A DNA stretch of 33,947 nt from Flavobacteriaceae bacterium. Lineage in GTDB: Bacteria > Bacteroidota > Bacteroidia > Flavobacteriales > Flavobacteriaceae. The notes under the pieces were generated by a model. It was given only the letters and a program-made list of their open reading frames with translations. It was not told where the DNA came from and ran no database searches. The stretch's first letter is position 1. Each line of letters opens with the position of its first letter. Positions 7,403 through 15,918 of this stretch are shown here, piece after piece. Made by a program: the position numbers and the translations under genes. The DNA is taken from assembly GCA_024742935.1 (NCBI GenBank), contig JANSXN010000020.1, positions 1 to 33,947 of the forward strand, given 5' to 3'.

Positions 7403-7879
7403 TTATGAGGTTTTTGGCTCAACAAAAACTTTTACAGTTACTGTTTCGTTACCCTTTTGAGTGTTAGCGGTAACATTTACAGGAATTGTTCTTTGGTTTT
7501 GTCCACTTCCGTTAAACTTCACAAGCATCTCCCCTTTTTCTCCTGGAGCGATGGGGTCTTTTGTAAACGTTGGAACTGTACAACCACAGCTTGCTTTAGC
7601 ATCAGAAAGAACTAAGGGTGCTTCACCTGTGTTTGTGAAAGTAAAAAGGTGCTCTACATTAGTACCTTGAGCAATTCTGCCAAAATCATGCTCTGTTTTG
7701 TCAAAAGTCATAACAGGATATTTACCTGGTGTGGCTTGAGTGTTGGCTTCCTTTTGAGCACTTGCTTCTTGAGCAGCTGCTTCAACGTTTTCTTCTTGTA
7801 CCTTGTCTGCAGCATTTTCTTTGCAGGATGTAAAAGTAAAAGCGGCTAGTAATGCCACCATAAAGATTGATTTTTTCAT
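7403..7879 (-). CDS. DUF1573 lipoprotein
   Basis: A 158-residue predicted lipoprotein. The signal peptide MKKSIFMVALLAAFTFTSC ends with a lipobox-like TSC, Cys19 being the lipid site. A Glu/Ala/Gln-rich linker follows (about 20-52), then one immunoglobulin-like DUF1573 domain with the family marks FDKTEHDFGRIAQG, KASCGCTVP and APGEKGEMLVKFN. It is probably anchored in the periplasmic or outer membrane leaflet. Molecular function is unknown. The position between nusB and yajC is a frequent arrangement in Bacteroidota as I know it, so it may be linked to export or envelope upkeep (inference). A TAATTTAG box at 7908-7915 may add an internal promoter. Confidence 0.9.
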   Translation of the reverse strand: MKKSIFMVALLAAFTFTSCKENAADKVQEENVEAAAQEASAQKEANTQATPGKYPVMTFDKTEHDFGRIAQGTNVEHLFTFTNTGEAPLVLSDAKASCGCTVPTFTKDPIAPGEKGEMLVKFNGSGQNQRTIPVNVTANTQKGNETVTVKVFVEPKTS

Positions 7880-7907
7880 AATACTATTTTTTAATTTTTA
7901 AACGAGG

Positions 7908-7915
7908 CTAAATTA
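7908..7915 (-). promoter_or_regulatory. possible internal -7 element before the DUF1573 gene
   Basis: Minus strand reads TAATTTAG within ATTAATTTAGCC, nearly the same string as at the M1 peptidase promoter (24237-24244). No TTG at -33, so the call is weak. Confidence 0.3.
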
Positions 7916-7930
7916 ATAAAAAAAAATGGT

Positions 7931-8875
7931 TTACTTTAAGCCTCTTCCGGTTTTGTTTAATTTGTTTTCTAAGCTGTATTCTTTAGACATTTTGTCCAGG
8001 AGACCGTTTATAAACAGGCTACTTTTTGGGGTTGAGTATTCTTTTGCTATTTCCAAATATTCATTAATGGTCACTTTTACAGGTATGGATGAGAAGTGCA
8101 GGAACTCTGTTATTGCCATTTTTATTAAAATTAAGTCCAGCTCTGCTATGCGTTCCCGATCCCAATTTGGGGTTTTTCCTTCTATTTCATTCATTAAAAC
8201 ATCATCCTCTGTAATCGTTTTTTGAAGAAGCAGAGATGCAAATTGCTTGTCTTCTTCATTTTTGTAAAGATTTGGAACCCATTTTTTAGGGTGGCTCACA
8301 GGATTAAGCGCTTTTAAAATCTTGATGATTGCTGTATTGACAATAGGGAAGTCATCAGTCCAGGTAATTTGAGTGTCTTCAAGATACTCATAAATCTGGT
8401 CGTTTGGTGCAATAATCTCGCTGTAAAGATAAATGATAAAGTCCTGATCCTGTTTGAATGTGGGTTTTTGCAGTGCCAAGTAGTTTTGGTAAGTAGCATT
8501 TTGTCTCAACTCTCTGAAAAGTATTTGAGCATACTCATGATCCTTTTGCCAGTTGTTAAGCTTATGTTTCTCGAGAAGCTGTTTAAGGTGGGCATTTGTT
8601 TCCAAAAGAAGCAATACTTGGTTGTCAATAAAGTTTCGACTGGGTTTTTTATCTTCCTCTGTGGCGAGATGCTTATTTTTTGAAATCTCCAAAAAGTTTT
8701 CAGCTTGATCGCGAACGGCCAACATGCAGGAGAGCATCAACAAATACAAGTCGAGCATTTTTTCCATGCTTTTAATCAAAAACGCGTCTTGCTCCTTGAG
8801 ATTTGCTTGACTTTGATTGTTGTATGCATAAAGGGACTGTAGTACCTTTACCCGTATATGTCTTCTTGTAAGCAT
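7931..8875 (-). CDS. nusB: transcription antitermination factor NusB, long Bacteroidota form
   Basis: A 314-residue protein starting MLTRRHIRVKVLQSLYAY, the NusB N-terminal signature. The second half holds the rest of the fold (ERIAELDLILIKMAITEFLHFSSIPVKVTINEYLEIAKEYSTPKSSLFINGLLDKM). NusB binds boxA RNA with NusE/S10 to prevent early termination in rRNA transcription. E. coli NusB is about 140 residues; the roughly 170-residue helical insertion between the first helix and the main domain is typical of Bacteroidota homologues. The frame continues 14 codons upstream, but RRHIRVK after the ATG at 8873-8875 fits the family start. It heads the operon with the DUF1573 gene and yajC. Confidence 0.93.
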   Translation of the reverse strand: MLTRRHIRVKVLQSLYAYNNQSQANLKEQDAFLIKSMEKMLDLYLLMLSCMLAVRDQAENFLEISKNKHLATEEDKKPSRNFIDNQVLLLLETNAHLKQLLEKHKLNNWQKDHEYAQILFRELRQNATYQNYLALQKPTFKQDQDFIIYLYSEIIAPNDQIYEYLEDTQITWTDDFPIVNTAIIKILKALNPVSHPKKWVPNLYKNEEDKQFASLLLQKTITEDDVLMNEIEGKTPNWDRERIAELDLILIKMAITEFLHFSSIPVKVTINEYLEIAKEYSTPKSSLFINGLLDKMSKEYSLENKLNKTGRGLK

Positions 8876-8897
8876 AATTATTCTAAGAACTTTAAAT

Positions 8898-8936
8898 AAA
8901 ACACTAAGCACAATCAAAGTTTTGTGCTTGGTGTTT
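8898..8936 (-). terminator. terminator of leucine dehydrogenase
   Basis: Arms AAACACTAAGCACAA (8898-8912) and TTGTGCTTGGTGTTT (8922-8936) pair with one non-Watson-Crick position. On the minus strand it is followed by TTTTATTT. It separates the dehydrogenase from nusB. Confidence 0.75.
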
Positions 8937-8943
8937 CACTATA

Positions 8944-10047
8944 TTAAGAATTTATTTCCTTTTTTTTTGCGTCAATGCGCGTTTGAGCAACATTGAAAGC
9001 TGCCTGATGTGTTGTGATTTGATTTGTTTCTGCATACTGCAAAATCTCAAGAGTGGTATTGTAAATATTCTCAGTCTTTCTCATTATTTCTTGTCTGCCA
9101 TAATTTTCCAACTCAGCATAAACATTAATAATCCCTCCTGCATTTATTAAAAAGTCTGGCGCATAAACAATTCCTCTTTCCTTAAGCATCAATCCGTGTT
9201 TTTGCTCATCAGCAAGCTGGTTGTTTGCGGCTCCGGCTATAATTTTTGCTTTTATTTGATTGATTGTTGTATCATTGATTGTTGCACCAAGAGCACAGGG
9301 TGCATAAACATCCATTTCTTCCAGATATAAGTTTCTTCCTCCATAAATCACAGCACCATATTTGTCACGCACTTCTTCCAGTCGCTCTTGACTAATATCT
9401 GAAATAAAAACTTTTGCTCCTTCATTAGTGAGGTGTTCAACCAAGGCTTCTCCAACATTTCCTATTCCTTCAACAAAAACAGTTTTATCTTCAAGAACAT
9501 CACTTCCAAACTTGTACTTTGCTGCGGCTTTCATTCCCATAAACACACCATAAGCAGTAATGGGTGATGGATTGCCTGCCCCACCTAAAGATTCAGAAAT
9601 CCCGGTTACATAAGGAGTAACAGTACGCACTAAGTCCATATCACTTGTTGCCATTCCCACATCTTCTGCAGTAATGTATCTGCCGCCCAGAGAATGTACA
9701 AATTCACCAAACTTCTTCATCAACTCAGGTGTTTTTTGAGTTTTTGCATCACCTATGATGACTGCTTTACCTCCACCTAAATTTAAACCCGTAATGGCAG
9801 ACTTAAAAGTCATCCCTCTTGACAATCTTAAAACGTCATTGAGAGCTTCCCATTCACTGGTGTATTTCCACATTCTAGTTCCGCCAAGGGCAGGTCCTAA
9901 AACTGTATTATGAATTCCAATTATTGCTTTTAAACCAGTATCTTTGTCGTTGCAAAAAACGATTTGCTCATGATTATCAAACGAAAGTTGCCCAAAAACA
10001 GGATCTACTTTATGAATTTCATTCGCTTTTATTACTTCTGTAATCAT
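8944..10047 (-). CDS. leucine (branched-chain amino acid) dehydrogenase
   Basis: A 367-residue Glu/Leu/Phe/Val dehydrogenase family enzyme, matching leucine dehydrogenase in length. It reversibly deaminates leucine, valine and isoleucine to 2-oxoacids with NAD+. Seen: the substrate-binding GPALGGTRMWKY, the catalytic lysine region LNLGGGKAVIIGD, EDVGMATSDMD, and the C-terminal NAD fold with VEGIGNVGEALVEHL and SDISQERLEEV. A closing NAGGIINVYAELE segment is also typical. The frame reads up to a TTG at 10086, but an intact -7 box at 10097-10104 and the ATG at 10045-10047 with the MITEVIKANEI start are preferred. It is monocistronic with a terminator. Products could feed a branched-chain 2-oxoacid dehydrogenase that would use one of the two E3 proteins in this window (inference). 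Confidence 0.93.
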   Translation of the reverse strand: MITEVIKANEIHKVDPVFGQLSFDNHEQIVFCNDKDTGLKAIIGIHNTVLGPALGGTRMWKYTSEWEALNDVLRLSRGMTFKSAITGLNLGGGKAVIIGDAKTQKTPELMKKFGEFVHSLGGRYITAEDVGMATSDMDLVRTVTPYVTGISESLGGAGNPSPITAYGVFMGMKAAAKYKFGSDVLEDKTVFVEGIGNVGEALVEHLTNEGAKVFISDISQERLEEVRDKYGAVIYGGRNLYLEEMDVYAPCALGATINDTTINQIKAKIIAGAANNQLADEQKHGLMLKERGIVYAPDFLINAGGIINVYAELENYGRQEIMRKTENIYNTTLEILQYAETNQITTHQAAFNVAQTRIDAKKKEINS

Positions 10048-10096
10048 AATATTTATAGCGTAAATTATTAATGTGCCTTTTTGCAATAAAGCGGTG

Positions 10097-10104
10097 CAAA
10101 AGTA
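10097..10104 (-). promoter_or_regulatory. -7 element of leucine dehydrogenase
   Basis: Minus strand reads TACTTTTG, a full TAnnTTTG match, about 50 nt before the ATG. No TTG at -33 distance. Confidence 0.45.
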
Positions 10105-10301
10105 GTCCTTTATTTAATGTATTTCTATAAAAAATGTGTTAAATCAAAAATTTTCAACTGGATTGAATGTTTGATTATATCAATGATGTTGATTCAAATC
10201 TATTTTGCAGCTTATGGAATCTTGAAATTAAGTTATGATCAAATAAACAGACAAAAAGCCTCCAAAGTTAAAATGGTAAATTTCCTTACAAGAGATTATA
10301 T

Positions 10302-12059
10302 ATGAAAGAATTAAAGCATCTCAACACTTATTTTGTCAAATACAAAGGAATGCTCCTTTTGGGACTCGTCATCACCATTTGCGCTCGCCTTTTTGCTTTG
10401 ATTACTCCAAAACTCATAGGAGATTCTGTTACGCTGGTTGAAAATGCAATCAATAATGGGGTTGGAGATCGTGCTGCTGTTGAAAAACAACTGTTGATTA
10501 ATATAGGACTGCTTGTGGGTGCTACCCTGTTTGCTGCACTTTTTACCTTCTTGATGCGCCAAACTTTTATTGTGGTTTCAAGAAGAATTGAATTTGATTT
10601 AAAAAATGAAATTTACAAACATTACCAAGTCTTATCTCTGGCGTTTTATAAGCAAAACAGAACGGGCGATTTAATGAATCGCATTAGTGAGGATGTTTCT
10701 AAAGTAAGGATGTATGCCGGTCCAGCATTGATGTATAGTGTCCAAACAATTACATTATTTGTTGTGGTTATTAGTTATATGTATAGCCAGGCCCCTTCTT
10801 TAACATTATATACCATCATTCCTTTTCCAATTCTTTCAATCGCTATTTATCGTCTGAGCGTGGCAATTAATCACAGGAGTACCATTGTACAGCAATATCT
10901 TTCAAAACTCACCACCTTTACTCAAGAAACTTTTAGTGGTGTTTCGGTCATAAAAGCCTATGCTATTGAACCACAAATTAATTCAGAGTTTGTAACCCTC
11001 GCCAATGAAAGTAAAGAAAAAAATATAGACCTGGTTAAAGTTCAAGCATTGTTTTTCCCTTTAATGATTTTACTCATTGGCGCCAGTAATTTACTGGTTA
11101 TTTACATTGGAGGAAATCAATATCTGAGTGGTGAAATTGAAGAACTGGGAACAATTGTCGAGTTTATAATTTTTGTCAATATGCTAACCTGGCCGGTTGC
11201 AGTTGTGGGATGGGTTACCTCCATGGTTCAACAGGCAGCAGCTTCACAAAAACGAATCAATGAATTTTTAAATGAAAAACCGGAGGTTAAAAACAACACT
11301 TTAATTCATACTCCTATTCAAGGTAAAATAACTTTTAAAAATGTAACTTTCACCTATCCTGATACAAATATTACTGCATTAAAAGATATTTCCTTTAACA
11401 TCAATTCCGGAGAGACATTAGTAATATTAGGACATACTGGATCAGGGAAATCTACTATACTTGAATTAATTGGAAGACTCTATGATGTAACAAAAGGCGA
11501 AATTTTAATTGACGACAAACCCATTGAAACTATTAACTTAACTGACCTTAGACGTGCTATTGGGTATGTTCCTCAGGATGCTTTTTTATTTAGTGATAGT
11601 ATAAAAAACAACATTAGATTTGGTAAAGAAGAAGCTACAGATGAAGAGGTCATCTTAGCGGCAAAACTAGCTTCAGTTCATAAAAACATAATGGGTTTTA
11701 CTAAAAAGTATGATACCGTTCTGGGAGAGAGAGGCATCACGTTGAGTGGCGGGCAAAAACAACGCGTATCGATTGCAAGAGCATTGATCAAAGACCCCAA
11801 TATTTATTTGTTTGACGATTGTCTTTCTGCAGTTGATACAGAAACTGAAGAAAAGATTTTAAACAACCTGCAAAAACTTTCAAAAAACAAAACAGCTATT
11901 GTGGTTAGCCATAGAATTGCTGCCGCAAAAAATGCAAATAAAATCATTGTGTTGAAAGACGGTCAAATTCTCCAACAAGGCACTCACAATCAACTGCTAG
12001 AAAAAGACGGCTACTATAAAGAACTTTATGCCAAACAACTTTTAGAAAAAGAAAACTAA
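10302..12059 (+). CDS. ABC exporter, fused permease and ATPase (MsbA/LmrA-like)
   Basis: A 585-residue half-transporter that should act as a homodimer. Residues about 1-310 form the six-helix membrane domain. The ATPase domain has Walker A GHTGSGKS (377-384), the Q-loop IGYVPQDAFLFS, the signature LSGGQKQR, Walker B IYLFDDCLSAVD and the switch His in IVVSHR. The aspartate pair DD replaces the usual DE at the end of Walker B: the second Asp sits where the catalytic Glu normally is, which might slow ATP hydrolysis. Substrate unknown (lipid, peptide or drug). Divergent from leucine dehydrogenase; the next gene (PUR/DUF3276) is 66 nt downstream on the same strand and shares the terminator at 12548-12580. 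Confidence 0.93.
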   Translation: MKELKHLNTYFVKYKGMLLLGLVITICARLFALITPKLIGDSVTLVENAINNGVGDRAAVEKQLLINIGLLVGATLFAALFTFLMRQTFIVVSRRIEFDLKNEIYKHYQVLSLAFYKQNRTGDLMNRISEDVSKVRMYAGPALMYSVQTITLFVVVISYMYSQAPSLTLYTIIPFPILSIAIYRLSVAINHRSTIVQQYLSKLTTFTQETFSGVSVIKAYAIEPQINSEFVTLANESKEKNIDLVKVQALFFPLMILLIGASNLLVIYIGGNQYLSGEIEELGTIVEFIIFVNMLTWPVAVVGWVTSMVQQAAASQKRINEFLNEKPEVKNNTLIHTPIQGKITFKNVTFTYPDTNITALKDISFNINSGETLVILGHTGSGKSTILELIGRLYDVTKGEILIDDKPIETINLTDLRRAIGYVPQDAFLFSDSIKNNIRFGKEEATDEEVILAAKLASVHKNIMGFTKKYDTVLGERGITLSGGQKQRVSIARALIKDPNIYLFDDCLSAVDTETEEKILNNLQKLSKNKTAIVVSHRIAAAKNANKIIVLKDGQILQQGTHNQLLEKDGYYKELYAKQLLEKEN

Positions 12060-12125
12060 AATTTGTTGCTCAATACTATTTTTTTTTAGATTTTTGACTT
12101 GAAATAATTTAAAACAAATTAGACT

Positions 12126-12524
12126 ATGAGTGAAAACGATATGATGGAGCAAGAAGAAATCTATTCAAAAGTATTGCGCGCCGGAAGAAGAACCTATTTT
12201 TTTGATGTAAGAGCAACCAGAGCCGGTGATTATTATTTAACCATCACCGAAAGCAAGAAATTCACCAATGACGATGGATCTTTCCATTACAAAAAACATA
12301 AAATTTATCTCTACAAAGAAGACTTTGCAAGCTTTAAAGAAAATGTTGATGAAATGATCGATTATATCATTAATGAAAAGGGTGAAGAGGTAATTAGTGA
12401 AAGACATCAAAAAGACTTTAAAAAAGAAACAGACGATGACTCTTCTAAATCCGGAGATGAATCAGAAGATGAAAATAAAAAAAACTCAGAAAGTTTTACC
12501 AATATCAATTTTGAAGATATTTAA
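12126..12524 (+). CDS. PUR family DNA/RNA-binding protein (DUF3276)
   Basis: A 132-residue protein. Residues about 8-100 form a PUR-alpha-like repeat (EIYSKVLRAGRRTYFFDVRATRAGDYYLTITESKK, then FHYKKHKIYLYKEDFASF), known from Bacteroidota and spirochaetes as a single-stranded nucleic-acid binder; two copies usually make a dimer. The last 35 residues are a low-complexity acidic/Ser tail (DDDSSKSGDESEDENKKNSES), typical for this group. Its cellular role in bacteria is not established. Same strand as the ABC exporter and closed by a terminator. Confidence 0.9.
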   Translation: MSENDMMEQEEIYSKVLRAGRRTYFFDVRATRAGDYYLTITESKKFTNDDGSFHYKKHKIYLYKEDFASFKENVDEMIDYIINEKGEEVISERHQKDFKKETDDDSSKSGDESEDENKKNSESFTNINFEDI

Positions 12525-12547
12525 CATCAATTTATTAGTTTCAACTC

Positions 12548-12580
12548 AAAACCGTTCTACTTATTAGGACGGTTTTTTTT
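12548..12580 (+). terminator. terminator after the PUR-family gene
   Basis: AAAACCGT (12548-12555) pairs with ACGGTTTT (12569-12576), and the T run continues to 12580. Confidence 0.85.
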
Positions 12581-12611
12581 ATCTTTATACCCTACACTCT
12601 AATTTTTTATT

Positions 12612-15125
12612 ATGATTCGATTTTTACTTTTATTCGTTTTAGTTTCTTTACCCCTATATTCACAAGAAAAACCTTTAGACTTAGATTATTATCTCCCAGA
12701 CGGTGTAACATACAACACCTCTATCCCAACACCCAAAAGCATCATTGGACACGAAGTTGGAGAATGGCATATTACCCATGATAAGCTTGTTCAATATATG
12801 ACAGCACTTGCTGATGCAAGTGACCGCATCATTTTTGAGAACAGAGGAAGCACCTTTGAAGGAAGACCACTCATATTACTTACAATTACCTCTCCTGAAA
12901 ATCATAGCAAGCTGGAAACAATCCGTCAAAACCATTTGCAATTAACGGGACCTAATGCAGGCTCAATAGACATTTCAACAATGCCTGTAATAATCAATCA
13001 GGGATATTCCATTCACGGAAATGAGCCCAGCGGTACAAACGCTGCTCTAGCAGTTGCTTATTACCTTGCCGCAGCCCAAGGCCCAAAAATTGACAACATA
13101 CTCAAAAATGCCGTAATCCTTTTTGATCCCTCCTTCAATCCTGATGGATTGCAACGATTTGCCTCCTGGGTAAATATGCACAAAAGCAAAAACATCAATC
13201 CCGATCCAAACGACCGTGAATACAATGAATCCTGGCCGGGAGCACGCACAAACCACTACTGGTTTGATATGAACCGCGACTGGCTACCCGCTCAAATGCC
13301 GGACAGTAGGGCACGCATCGAGACCTATCACAAATGGTATCCAAACATTCTCACAGACCATCACGAGATGGGAACAAACAGTACCTTTTTCTTTCAACCC
13401 GGTATTCCTTCGAGAACACATCCATTAACTCCTAAAAAAAATCAGGATTTAACCGGTGACATTGCACAGTTTCACGCTGATGCACTTGACAAGATAGGAA
13501 GTCTGTATTATGCAAAAGAAGATTTTGATGACTTTTATTACGGAAAAGGCTCCACCTTTCCAGATATCAATGGAAGTATTGGGATTCTCTTTGAACAAGC
13601 CTCATCGAGAGGACATGCCCAGGAAAGTGATAATGGGTTACTTACTTTTCCGTTTACCATTAAAAATCAGTTTGTCACTTCGCTCTCTACAATTGATGCC
13701 GGAATCGCTTTACGCGAAAACCTCCTCAATTACCAGCGACAATTTTATCAGGATGCCCGCAAGGAAGCAAATGCCGGCGCTATCGTTTTTGGGGATGAAA
13801 AAGATGCTGCCAAAGCCTATCACCTTGCAGAAATTTTGCAACAGCATAAAATCAAAGTACATCAAATAAAAAATGATTTTAGCCTCAACGGAAAAAACTA
13901 TAAGAAAAGTCACAGTTACATAGTTCCAAAAAATCAACGACAGGCCCGACTTATCAATGCAATTTTTGAAAAACGTACTCAGTTTCAAGATAGTCTATTT
14001 TATGATGTTTCTGCCTGGACGTATCCTTTGGCATTCAACCTCGACTATAGTGAAAATGCACCTCTTAACCAAGTGGGAGAAGAAATCAAAGAAGTTACTT
14101 TGCGTGAAATACAAAACATACCAACATCAGATTATGCATATTTGATGGAATGGCATGAATACTATTCCCCAAAAGCATTGCATTTAATTTTAGATAAAGG
14201 TATAAGAGCCAAAGTGGGCTTAAAAACCTTTTCATTAAATGGAAAACCCTATGACTATGGAACGATTCTTATTCCGGTACAAAATCAAAAACTCAACAAA
14301 ACGGAATTGGCAAATGCACTCAATGAAATTGCCAAAAAATCACATATTAATATCACGCCCGTTAGCACAGGTTTGACTGAGGGCATCAATCTGGGAAGCA
14401 ACAATTTCAGGACAATAACAGCTCCCAAAGTGGCTCTTATGGTTGGTGATGGTATTACCCCTTCTGATGCGGGTGAAATATGGCATTTGTTTGACCAGCG
14501 TTATGATATGCCCATTACAAAATTGGATACTCGAAGTTTTAGCAGAAGTAATTTAAGCCGCTACACACATATTATTTTGCCCAACAGTTGGGGCTCTGCG
14601 TTTGATAAAGGAGATATAGAAAAAGTGAAAGAATGGATTAGAGCCGGAGGCGTTTTAATAGGGTACAAAAATGCAGCACAATGGTTAAACAGCAATGATA
14701 TATTAAAATTGAAGTTTAAAAGCACACAGGATACTGCCATAGACGTATCTTTTGAAGAACGCAGGGATTATTTTGGTGCAAAACGCATTGGAGGTGCTAT
14801 TTTTGAAACCAAAATTGATCGCTCACATCCGGTAAACTTTGGTTATAAAAACAATACATTGCCTTTATTTAAAAACTCCTCTTTGATGCTTGAGCCGGAT
14901 GAGCAAAGTTTTAATAACCCCATTCAGTTTACGTCTGCGCCCCTATTGAGTGGTTATATTCATGAAAAAACACTTAAAGAACTGGGTAACACTTCCGCTT
15001 TTAGAGCAGCCGGTTTTGGAAGAGGAAAGGTTATTTTATTTACAGAAAACACGAATTTCAGAGCCTTTTGGTTTGGAACCAACAAGTTGTTAATGAATGC
15101 AGTATTTTTTGGAGATTTGATGTAG
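12612..15125 (+). CDS. secreted M14 family zinc carboxypeptidase-like protein
   Basis: An 837-residue exported protein; signal peptide MIRFLLLFVLVSLPLYSQ. Residues about 50-370 form an M14 peptidase domain: zinc ligands His135 and Glu138 in SIHGNEPSG, NPDGLQRF, the FDMNRDWLP segment with the substrate-binding Asn-Arg, the third zinc ligand at His250 or His251 (DHHEMG) and the catalytic Glu328 in GILFEQASSRGH. Residues about 600-720 (KVALMVGDGITPSDAGEIWHLFDQ...HIILPNSWGSAF...WIRAGGVLIG) look like a class I amidotransferase-like fold without an evident catalytic Cys. It likely trims peptides in the periplasm or outside the cell. No T9SS sorting domain is seen at the C-terminus. Convergent with csaA; 20 nt apart. 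Confidence 0.9.
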   Translation: MIRFLLLFVLVSLPLYSQEKPLDLDYYLPDGVTYNTSIPTPKSIIGHEVGEWHITHDKLVQYMTALADASDRIIFENRGSTFEGRPLILLTITSPENHSKLETIRQNHLQLTGPNAGSIDISTMPVIINQGYSIHGNEPSGTNAALAVAYYLAAAQGPKIDNILKNAVILFDPSFNPDGLQRFASWVNMHKSKNINPDPNDREYNESWPGARTNHYWFDMNRDWLPAQMPDSRARIETYHKWYPNILTDHHEMGTNSTFFFQPGIPSRTHPLTPKKNQDLTGDIAQFHADALDKIGSLYYAKEDFDDFYYGKGSTFPDINGSIGILFEQASSRGHAQESDNGLLTFPFTIKNQFVTSLSTIDAGIALRENLLNYQRQFYQDARKEANAGAIVFGDEKDAAKAYHLAEILQQHKIKVHQIKNDFSLNGKNYKKSHSYIVPKNQRQARLINAIFEKRTQFQDSLFYDVSAWTYPLAFNLDYSENAPLNQVGEEIKEVTLREIQNIPTSDYAYLMEWHEYYSPKALHLILDKGIRAKVGLKTFSLNGKPYDYGTILIPVQNQKLNKTELANALNEIAKKSHINITPVSTGLTEGINLGSNNFRTITAPKVALMVGDGITPSDAGEIWHLFDQRYDMPITKLDTRSFSRSNLSRYTHIILPNSWGSAFDKGDIEKVKEWIRAGGVLIGYKNAAQWLNSNDILKLKFKSTQDTAIDVSFEERRDYFGAKRIGGAIFETKIDRSHPVNFGYKNNTLPLFKNSSLMLEPDEQSFNNPIQFTSAPLLSGYIHEKTLKELGNTSAFRAAGFGRGKVILFTENTNFRAFWFGTNKLLMNAVFFGDLM

Positions 15126-15145
15126 TTAAAATTGATGGATTTACC

Positions 15146-15484
15146 TTAAGCAATACGCAACCCATTATTAACTTTTGCGGTCAGCTCCAGTAGTATAACG
15201 TCGCCAGATTCATCAACTGCTCCAAGGACTAAACATTCACTCATAAAGTTAGCAATTTGCTTGGGTGGAAAATTAATTACTGCAACAATTTGTTTGTTGA
15301 CTAAAGTTTCAGGTGTATAACGATGGGTGAGTTGTGCCGATGTTTTTTTAATACCTAAACTTTGTCCAAAATCAATGGTAAGTTTGTAAGCAGGTTTATT
15401 TGCTTCAGGAAACAGTTCAACTTTTATAATGGTACCCACACGCATATCAACGGCTGTGAATTGATCCCAGTTTATCGTTGTCAT
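15146..15484 (-). CDS. csaA: CsaA-like tRNA-binding protein
   Basis: A 112-residue one-domain OB-fold protein (tRNA_bind/EMAP-II type). It begins INWDQFTAVDMRVGTIIKVE, then ANKPAYKLTIDFG, IKKTSAQLT and VVNFPPKQI-like INFPPKQIANFMSE, matching CsaA over its full length. CsaA binds tRNA as a dimer and was described as an export-related chaperone in Bacillus. The start overlaps the stop of the upstream gene (15481) by 4 nt, so the two are translationally coupled. Confidence 0.93.
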   Translation of the reverse strand: MTTINWDQFTAVDMRVGTIIKVELFPEANKPAYKLTIDFGQSLGIKKTSAQLTHRYTPETLVNKQIVAVINFPPKQIANFMSECLVLGAVDESGDVILLELTAKVNNGLRIA

Positions 15485-15792
15485 TTTTGGGTATCCATTT
15501 TGAGTTTTTGAATCAATTCTGAAGAAATTGCACCGCGTTGTGCGCCATAACTGTCAACGAGCAGTCCCTTTTTACCATCTTTGGTTTCAATAATGTACAG
15601 AATGGAATTATCTGAGGGGTTTGACTCGCCTTCAAATCGATAAAATTTAACAACCGTGAGTTCTTCTGCTTTCCACTTTTGCTTAATCGATTTTGATTCC
15701 AGATGATTTTCAGTCAAATTAAAATCTACTGTGTAACCCTTTTGCTGAAAATCTGAAATTGCTTCTGAAAGGGTATTGTATGATGTTTTCAT
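15481..15792 (-). CDS. conserved protein of unknown function
   Basis: A 103-residue soluble protein, MKTSYNTLSEAISDFQQKGYTVDFNLTE onward. It resembles short Bacteroidota proteins that are often labelled phosphoribosylpyrophosphate synthetase in databases; it has none of the catalytic motifs of that enzyme and is far too short, so that label should be avoided. The C-terminal half (SILYIIETKDGKKGLLVDSYGAQRG) is strand-rich. The frame goes up to 15852, but a promoter (15813-15843) lies within that extension, so the ATG at 15790-15792 is used. Overlaps csaA by 4 nt. Confidence 0.8.
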   Translation of the reverse strand: MKTSYNTLSEAISDFQQKGYTVDFNLTENHLESKSIKQKWKAEELTVVKFYRFEGESNPSDNSILYIIETKDGKKGLLVDSYGAQRGAISSELIQKLKMDTQK

Positions 15793-15812
15793 TTGATGAG
15801 ATTTGATGTTCT

Positions 15813-15843
15813 TAAATTTACAATCAATCTCATTGTTCTCCAA
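15813..15843 (-). promoter_or_regulatory. promoter of the unknown gene-csaA operon
   Basis: Minus strand: TTG (15841-15843), a 20-nt spacer, TAAATTTA (15813-15820), 7 of 8 to the -7 consensus. Places the transcript start about 10-15 nt before the ATG. Confidence 0.45.
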
Positions 15844-15918
15844 AAATTTCACAAAGATTTATAAAGTTGACCCATTTAAAATCTAAAAATTGTATTTTAG
15901 AACATTAAAATTTAGAGT

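Noticed and set aside
10117-10305. 62-residue plus-strand frame overlapping the ABC exporter start by 4 nt (ATGA)
   Set aside because: The overlap looks like coupling, but composition resembles translated AT-rich intergenic DNA, there is no known family, and it begins close to the leucine dehydrogenase promoter region.
15481-15852. Label phosphoribosylpyrophosphate synthetase for the small gene upstream of csaA
   Set aside because: No PRPP-synthetase motif and one third of the needed length; the name appears to be a propagated misannotation.
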